From: Gammaproteobacteria bacterium
GTDB taxonomy: Bacteria; Pseudomonadota; Gammaproteobacteria; Thiohalomonadales; Thiohalomonadaceae
Length of the DNA stretch: 8,885 bases
Reading direction: 5' to 3'
NCBI GenBank assembly: GCA_015232955.1
Contig: JADFYS010000066.1
Coordinates: forward strand, 1-8,885
Shown: one piece after another, positions 6,536-8,885 of the stretch
Layout: each line of letters opens with the position of its first letter
Position numbering within the stretch: position 1 is the stretch's first letter
The notes under the pieces: model-generated
What the model saw: only the letters and a program-made list of their open reading frames with translations
What the model was told of the DNA's origin: nothing
The model's database searches: none
Translations under genes and position numbers: made by a program

Positions 6536-7342
6536 ATGGCACAAGTCATTAACACCAATGTTGCTGCGATTGGTGCGCAGCGTTATCTCAATAAGTCTCA
6601 GGGTTCCCTGCAGACCTCACTTCAACGCCTCGCCTCTGGTCTGCGTATCAATAGCGCCAAGGACGATGCTGCCGGTCTCTCTATCTCCGAGGGGCTGACC
6701 AAACAGATCCGTGGTTACAATCAGGCTACCCGTAACGCGAGTGATGCTATCTCTATGCTTCAGACTGCCGAAGGTGGTCTCCAGGAGATTAGCAATATGT
6801 TGCAGCGGGTGCGTGAATTGGCGGTACAGTCTGCCAATGGCAACTACACCTCGGCCCAAAGAACCGATCTCAATACAGAGGTGAGTCAACTTACCACTGA
6901 GATTGATCGTGTGGCTGGAAAACTGACCTTTAATGGTACCAAGGTGATTGGATCTACCGGAACAGTAAACTTCCAGGTGGGGACCGACTCCGGTGATACG
7001 GTGACAGTTAATCTCACCAACGCCTCCAATGTCCACGCCGCTGCGGCGATCGATACCGTTGCCAACGCCAACTCTGCCATTTTGAAGATGGACACCGCGA
7101 TTAGCACCATTAGCACGCAACGGGGCAAACTCGGGGCAGCGATGAATCGGATGGAGTCTGTGGTTCGTACCAATGAGACCGCGGTGGAGAATCTCTCTGC
7201 CTCCAGAAGTCGTATTACGGACGCCGACTTTGCTGCGGAAACTGCCAATCTCACCCGCACCCAGATCCTGCAACAGGCGGGATCGGCGATGCTCGCGCAG
7301 GCCAACTCACTCCCACAAAATGTGTTGTCGCTATTGAGTTAG
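6536..7342 (+). CDS. fliC: Flagellin, first copy
   Basis: This 268-residue flagellin is the filament subunit, exported through the flagellar type III system and polymerised under the cap. The N-terminal D0/D1 region (about 1-135) starts MAQVINTNVAAIGAQRYLNK, with LRINSAKDDAAGLSISEGLT at 36-55 and LQRVRELAVQSANG at 89-102 (the region TLR5 recognises in many flagellins). The C-terminal D1/D0 (about 185-268) has RMESVVRTNETAVENL and ends QNVLSLLS. Only a short central segment separates them, so there is no large D2/D3 domain; compact flagellins of this size are common. That segment (about 139-185) is rich in Ser and Thr, the residues that carry O-linked Pse in other bacteria. The start at 6536 is chosen over a GTG at 6521 because MAQVINTN is the conserved N-terminus shared by all three copies, with GGGGA 8 bases upstream. 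It has its own promoter and terminator. Confidence 0.97.
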   Translation: MAQVINTNVAAIGAQRYLNKSQGSLQTSLQRLASGLRINSAKDDAAGLSISEGLTKQIRGYNQATRNASDAISMLQTAEGGLQEISNMLQRVRELAVQSANGNYTSAQRTDLNTEVSQLTTEIDRVAGKLTFNGTKVIGSTGTVNFQVGTDSGDTVTVNLTNASNVHAAAAIDTVANANSAILKMDTAISTISTQRGKLGAAMNRMESVVRTNETAVENLSASRSRITDADFAAETANLTRTQILQQAGSAMLAQANSLPQNVLSLLS

Positions 7343-7354
7343 GGTTTTAGGCGA

Positions 7355-7380
7355 GGGGCATGCGCTGATGCCCCCATTTT
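7355..7380 (+). terminator. Rho-independent terminator after the first flagellin gene
   Basis: GGGGCAT (7355-7361) pairs perfectly with ATGCCCC (7368-7374) around a 6-base loop, followed by CATTTT and a further T-rich stretch. It starts 12 bases after the stop codon, so most transcripts of the first gene should end here and the second flagellin gene needs its own promoter. Confidence 0.75.
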
Positions 7381-7445
7381 CACCCTTTTCTCTGAGTTTC
7401 TCTTGTTTTGGGGCCGCTCTTGGTCATTGTTTATTGACAATGGGT

Positions 7446-7469
7446 CGGGATTAATTCCGTCTTTTTTTT
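7446..7469 (+). terminator. Possible second terminator
   Basis: CGGGA (7446-7450) pairs with TTCCG (7455-7459) around TTAA, including one G-T pair, followed by TC and a run of eight T (7462-7469). The stem is short, so it is weak alone, but the T run is the longest in the region and a separate hairpin (7425-7442) sits just upstream. It may back up the first terminator. Confidence 0.4.
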
Positions 7470-7536
7470 GTAGAGAGAAACAACCCTCTCCAATGCAATT
7501 AACTTAATGTTTTTATGAGATAATTTATCGTCGTTA

Positions 7537-7553
7537 CGGGAGATCTACTCCCG
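7537..7553. repeat. Perfect inverted repeat upstream of the second flagellin promoter
   Basis: CGGGAG (7537-7542) and CTCCCG (7548-7553) are exact reverse complements around a 5-base spacer. It lies about 50 bases upstream of the -35 box. It could be a protein-binding operator or a DNA hairpin; no T run follows, so it is not a terminator. Confidence 0.4.
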
Positions 7554-7604
7554 CTTACATGGTGTCAAATACCTCTGGTCTGACCGTTTTTTCTCTGCGC
7601 GGCT

Positions 7605-7631
7605 TAAAGTTTGCCGTGCAGCTGCCGCTAT
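7605..7631 (+). promoter_or_regulatory. Sigma-28 (FliA) promoter of the second flagellin gene
   Basis: TAAAGTTT at 7605-7612 matches the -35 consensus exactly. After exactly 11 bases comes GCCGCTAT at 7624-7631, close to GCCGATAA. Transcription should start near 7638, about 90 bases before the ATG. This makes the gene a late (class III) flagellar gene controlled by FliA and the anti-sigma factor FlgM, as is usual for flagellins. Confidence 0.88.
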
Positions 7632-7641
7632 TTCGGGTGGG

Positions 7642-7704
7642 AGCGGAAAATATCTTAAATTGAAAAGATATATTCGCTAGGAAAAACGGAGAGTGAAAAC
7701 TCTC
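7642..7704 (+). promoter_or_regulatory. Two leader hairpins of the second flagellin mRNA
   Basis: The first hairpin (7642-7678) has a perfect inner stem ATATCTT (7650-7656) with AAGATAT (7665-7671), extended outward by six more pairs with one bulged G and one A-A mismatch. The second is GAGAGT (7689-7694) with ACTCTC (7699-7704) closed by a GAAA (GNRA) tetraloop. Both lie between the predicted transcription start and the Shine-Dalgarno GAGGAGG at 7715-7721. The sequence is unrelated to the leader of the first copy, although the role (mRNA stability or binding of a regulator) may be the same. Confidence 0.65.
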
Positions 7705-7727
7705 AATTTGTCATGAGGAGGTGTATC

Positions 7728-8534
7728 ATGGCACAGGTAATTAATACCAATGTCGCTGCGATTGGTGCCCAGCGGTACCTCAATAAGTCGCAAGCGAGTC
7801 TCCAGACCTCTCTGCAGCGGTTATCTTCCGGGCTGAGAATAAACAGCGCCAAAGATGATGCTGCCGGTCTCTCTATCTCCGAAGGTCTGACCAAACAGAT
7901 CCGGGGTTACACTCAAGCCACACGCAACGCCAGCGATGCCATATCGATGATTCAGACCGCCGAAGGGGGTCTGCAAGAGGTAGGCAATATGCTGCAGCGT
8001 ATTCGCGAGCTGGCGGTACAGTCGGTCAATGGTAACTATACTGCCACCGAGCGTTCGGCAATGAATGCTGAGGTGACACTGCTGACGGCAGAGATCGATC
8101 GTGTCGCCGACAAACTCACCTTTAACGGCACCAAAGTGATCGGTGCCTCAGCCGCTATCGCCTATCAGGTGGGAACCGATGCCGGAGATAAGCTCACTAT
8201 CGATTTTATCAATGTCTCCAATGTGCATGGGGGGGCTGCGGTAGATACGGTCTCTCGTGCCAGTGCTGCCATCGCTCTAATGGATACTGCGATCAATGCC
8301 ATCAGCAAACAGCGCGGTCTGTTTGGTGCATCCCAAAACCGGATGGAGTCGGTCATTCGTACCAATGAGACGGCGGTGGAGAACCTCTCCGCCTCAAGAA
8401 GTCGGGTGCTCGATGCCGACTTTGCGGCAGAGAGTGCCAACCTCACCCGAACCCAGATCCTGCAACAGGCAGGTTCAGCGATGCTGTCGCAGGCCAACGC
8501 CCTGCCGCAGAATGTGCTGTCGCTTCTGGGATAG
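7728..8534 (+). CDS. fliC: Flagellin, second copy
   Basis: This flagellin also has 268 residues and aligns with the first copy without gaps, about 79 % identical by hand count. Differences concentrate in residues 105-200 (40 of 57), while the D0 ends are nearly the same. Conserved segments are MAQVINTNVAAIGAQRYLNK, LRINSAKDDAAGLSISEGLT, LQRIRELAVQ and a C-terminus ending QNVLSLLG. The central segment has fewer Ser and Thr than the first copy, so it may be glycosylated less. The start at 7728 is set by GAGGAGG (7715-7721) 6 bases upstream; an in-frame ATG at 7713 would precede the binding site. A run of seven G at 8229-8235 encodes a His-Gly-Gly stretch absent from copy one. It has its own sigma-28 promoter. 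No clear terminator follows: the first strong hairpin downstream (8571-8597) lacks a T run. Confidence 0.97.
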   Translation: MAQVINTNVAAIGAQRYLNKSQASLQTSLQRLSSGLRINSAKDDAAGLSISEGLTKQIRGYTQATRNASDAISMIQTAEGGLQEVGNMLQRIRELAVQSVNGNYTATERSAMNAEVTLLTAEIDRVADKLTFNGTKVIGASAAIAYQVGTDAGDKLTIDFINVSNVHGGAAVDTVSRASAAIALMDTAINAISKQRGLFGASQNRMESVIRTNETAVENLSASRSRVLDADFAAESANLTRTQILQQAGSAMLSQANALPQNVLSLLG

Positions 8535-8570
8535 GGGATCAACCTCCTTCACTTTCTTAAACTAGATCCC
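8535..8570 (+). repeat. GGGATC/GATCCC inverted repeat directly after the second flagellin stop
   Basis: GGGATC (8535-8540) and GATCCC (8565-8570) are exact reverse complements 24 bases apart. The interval contains CCTCCTT (8543-8549), complementary to a Shine-Dalgarno sequence, and a TAAA that lacks a matching sigma-28 -10 box. It abuts the first helix of the structured block that follows. Confidence 0.4.
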
Positions 8571-8826
8571 GGCACCTCTCTTCGCTAGAGGGGTGTCGCT
8601 GAAGGGAAAACCGGTACCAAGAGGCGCAGTGCGTCCAAGCTTCGGAGGGAGAGGAACGAATTCGCACCAAAAGAGCGATCTTTTGGGGCAGACCCCAGAT
8701 TGGGGTGGCCGTCAGGCCGGCAGGAGGTGGTGCCCCTGCAGAGAAACGGCACCACACAAGGTAGCGGAGAACGCCTGTATTGAGACGGGTGTATACGCTA
8801 AAAATAGAGCTGGAACCGAGGTTCCA
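8571..8826 (+). ncRNA. Candidate structured RNA upstream of the third flagellin gene, family unknown
   Basis: No protein is supported here. Successive helices can be read: 8571-8581 with 8587-8597 (11 pairs, two G-U); GTGCG 8629-8633 with CGCAC 8663-8667; CCAAAAGA 8667-8674 with TCTTTTGG 8679-8686, closed by a GCGA (GNRA) tetraloop; ACCCCA 8692-8697 with TGGGGT 8701-8706; GGCC 8707-8710 with GGCC 8715-8718; GTGGTGCC 8727-8734 with GGCACCAC 8748-8755; TAGCG 8762-8766 with CGCTA 8796-8800, enclosing ACGCCTGT 8771-8778 with ACGGGTGT 8785-8792 (two G-U) across an internal loop; and TGGAAC 8811-8816 with GTTCCA 8821-8826. All four G-T pairs are wobbles only in plus-strand RNA, which argues for transcription towards the flagellin gene. 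GGTGCC at 8729-8734 could pair instead with GGCACC at 8571-8576, so two alternative folds exist. I recognise no riboswitch, intron or other RNA family. It could be a regulatory leader, an inserted RNA element or an independent RNA. Confidence 0.5.
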
Positions 8827-8835
8827 AAAGTGCAT

Positions 8836-8841
8836 GAGGAG
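8836..8841 (+). promoter_or_regulatory. Ribosome binding site of the third flagellin gene
   Basis: GAGGAG lies 8 bases before the ATG at 8850. It sits in CATGAGGAG (8833-8841), which is also found before the second flagellin gene (7712-7720). Similarity between the two leaders begins here; upstream they share nothing obvious. Confidence 0.8.
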
Positions 8842-8849
8842 AAATAGTC

Positions 8850-8885
8850 ATGGCACAAGTAATTAATACCAATGTAGCAGCAATC
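8850..8885 (+). CDS. fliC: Flagellin, third copy (first 12 codons only)
   Basis: The 12 residues MAQVINTNVAAI are identical to the start of both complete flagellins, and GAGGAG lies 8 bases upstream. The gene continues beyond the right edge, so nothing can be said about its centre or C-terminus. Its codons differ from those of the other two copies at several synonymous positions, so it is not a recent exact duplicate. Its leader differs from the others: the structured block at 8571-8826 replaces the expected promoter region, and no sigma-28 boxes are visible between 8535 and 8849. Confidence 0.93.
   Translation, partial: MAQVINTNVAAI

Larger units (their letters stand above)
7343..7604. other. 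Intergenic stretch upstream of the second flagellin promoter
   Basis: No coding region is supported here. It holds a terminator just after the first flagellin gene (7355-7380), a hairpin CATTGT/ACAATG (7425-7442), a second small hairpin followed by eight T (7446-7469), a weak GAGAG/CTCTC repeat (7473-7490), an AT-rich patch (about 7494-7530) and a perfect inverted repeat (7537-7553), then the sigma-28 promoter from 7605. Confidence 0.7.

Noticed and set aside
6617..7305. Minus-strand open frames opposite the first flagellin gene (similar ones lie opposite the second, 8165-8542)
   Set aside because: They mirror the conserved flagellin codons and recur opposite both copies because the genes are paralogous, not because they encode protein.
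8721..8742. Sigma-54-like GG-N10-GC within the structured block
   Set aside because: Only the GG and TGCA parts fit, and the bases are accounted for by the 8727-8755 helix.
8601..8790. Cyclic-di-GMP riboswitch (GGTAGCGG near 8760 resembles part of the GEMM motif)
   Set aside because: The other conserved parts of the motif and its three-helix layout are missing.
8629..8826. Group II intron remnant (GTGCG at 8629)
   Set aside because: I see no domain V hairpin, no catalytic AGC triad in a suitable stem and no reverse transcriptase; GTGCG alone is too short to count.
8593..8847. Open frames in the structured block (plus 8593-8847, minus 8557-8835)
   Set aside because: There is no protein similarity and the translations are rich in Arg, Gly and Trp; the inverted repeats are better explained as RNA structure.
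1..8885. CRISPR arrays, tRNA or rRNA genes, transposases, attachment sites
   Set aside because: I found no regularly spaced direct repeats, no tRNA-like cloverleaf, no rRNA segments and no transposase or integrase motifs on either strand.

Overview
The window carries a flagellin glycosylation locus transcribed divergently from a tandem flagellin array. It most likely comes from a flagellated Gram-negative bacterium of the Pseudomonadota, with moderately high GC (mid-50s percent by eye). This rests on the short 268-residue flagellins, the pseudaminic acid (Pse) pathway genes and two good sigma-28 promoters. The sequence alone does not fix the lineage: a gammaproteobacterium or a magnetotactic coccus-like lineage with many flagellin genes would both fit.

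Layout. On the minus strand, reading right to left from 6360 to the left edge, is a tight gene run: a Maf/DUF115 flagellin-modification protein with a TPR tail (3727-6360), pseB (2698-3699), pseC (1538-2701), pseI (393-1526) and the start of pseH (384 to beyond base 1). pseB and pseC overlap by 4 bases; the other gaps are 27, 11 and 8 bases. PseB, PseC and PseH turn UDP-GlcNAc into the bis-acetylated UDP-sugar. PseG (not seen) would remove UDP, PseI condenses the sugar with phosphoenolpyruvate to give pseudaminic acid, PseF (not seen) would make CMP-Pse, and Maf would attach Pse to flagellin. pseF and pseG probably lie beyond the left edge or elsewhere.

On the plus strand are two complete flagellin genes (6536-7342 and 7728-8534), about 79 % identical in protein by hand count, and the first 12 codons of a third (8850 to the edge). 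The first two have sigma-28 boxes with exact 11-base spacing, about 100 and 90 bases of leader, and a strong hairpin in that leader. A terminator follows the first.

The most unusual part is the 315-base stretch between the second and third flagellin genes. It has no recognisable sigma-28 promoter and is packed with successive hairpins, one with a GNRA (GCGA) tetraloop and one a two-part helix with an internal loop, ending just before the ribosome binding site of the third flagellin. All four G-T pairs in its helices make sense only in plus-strand RNA. It looks like a structured RNA leader or an independent structured RNA that I cannot assign to a known family.
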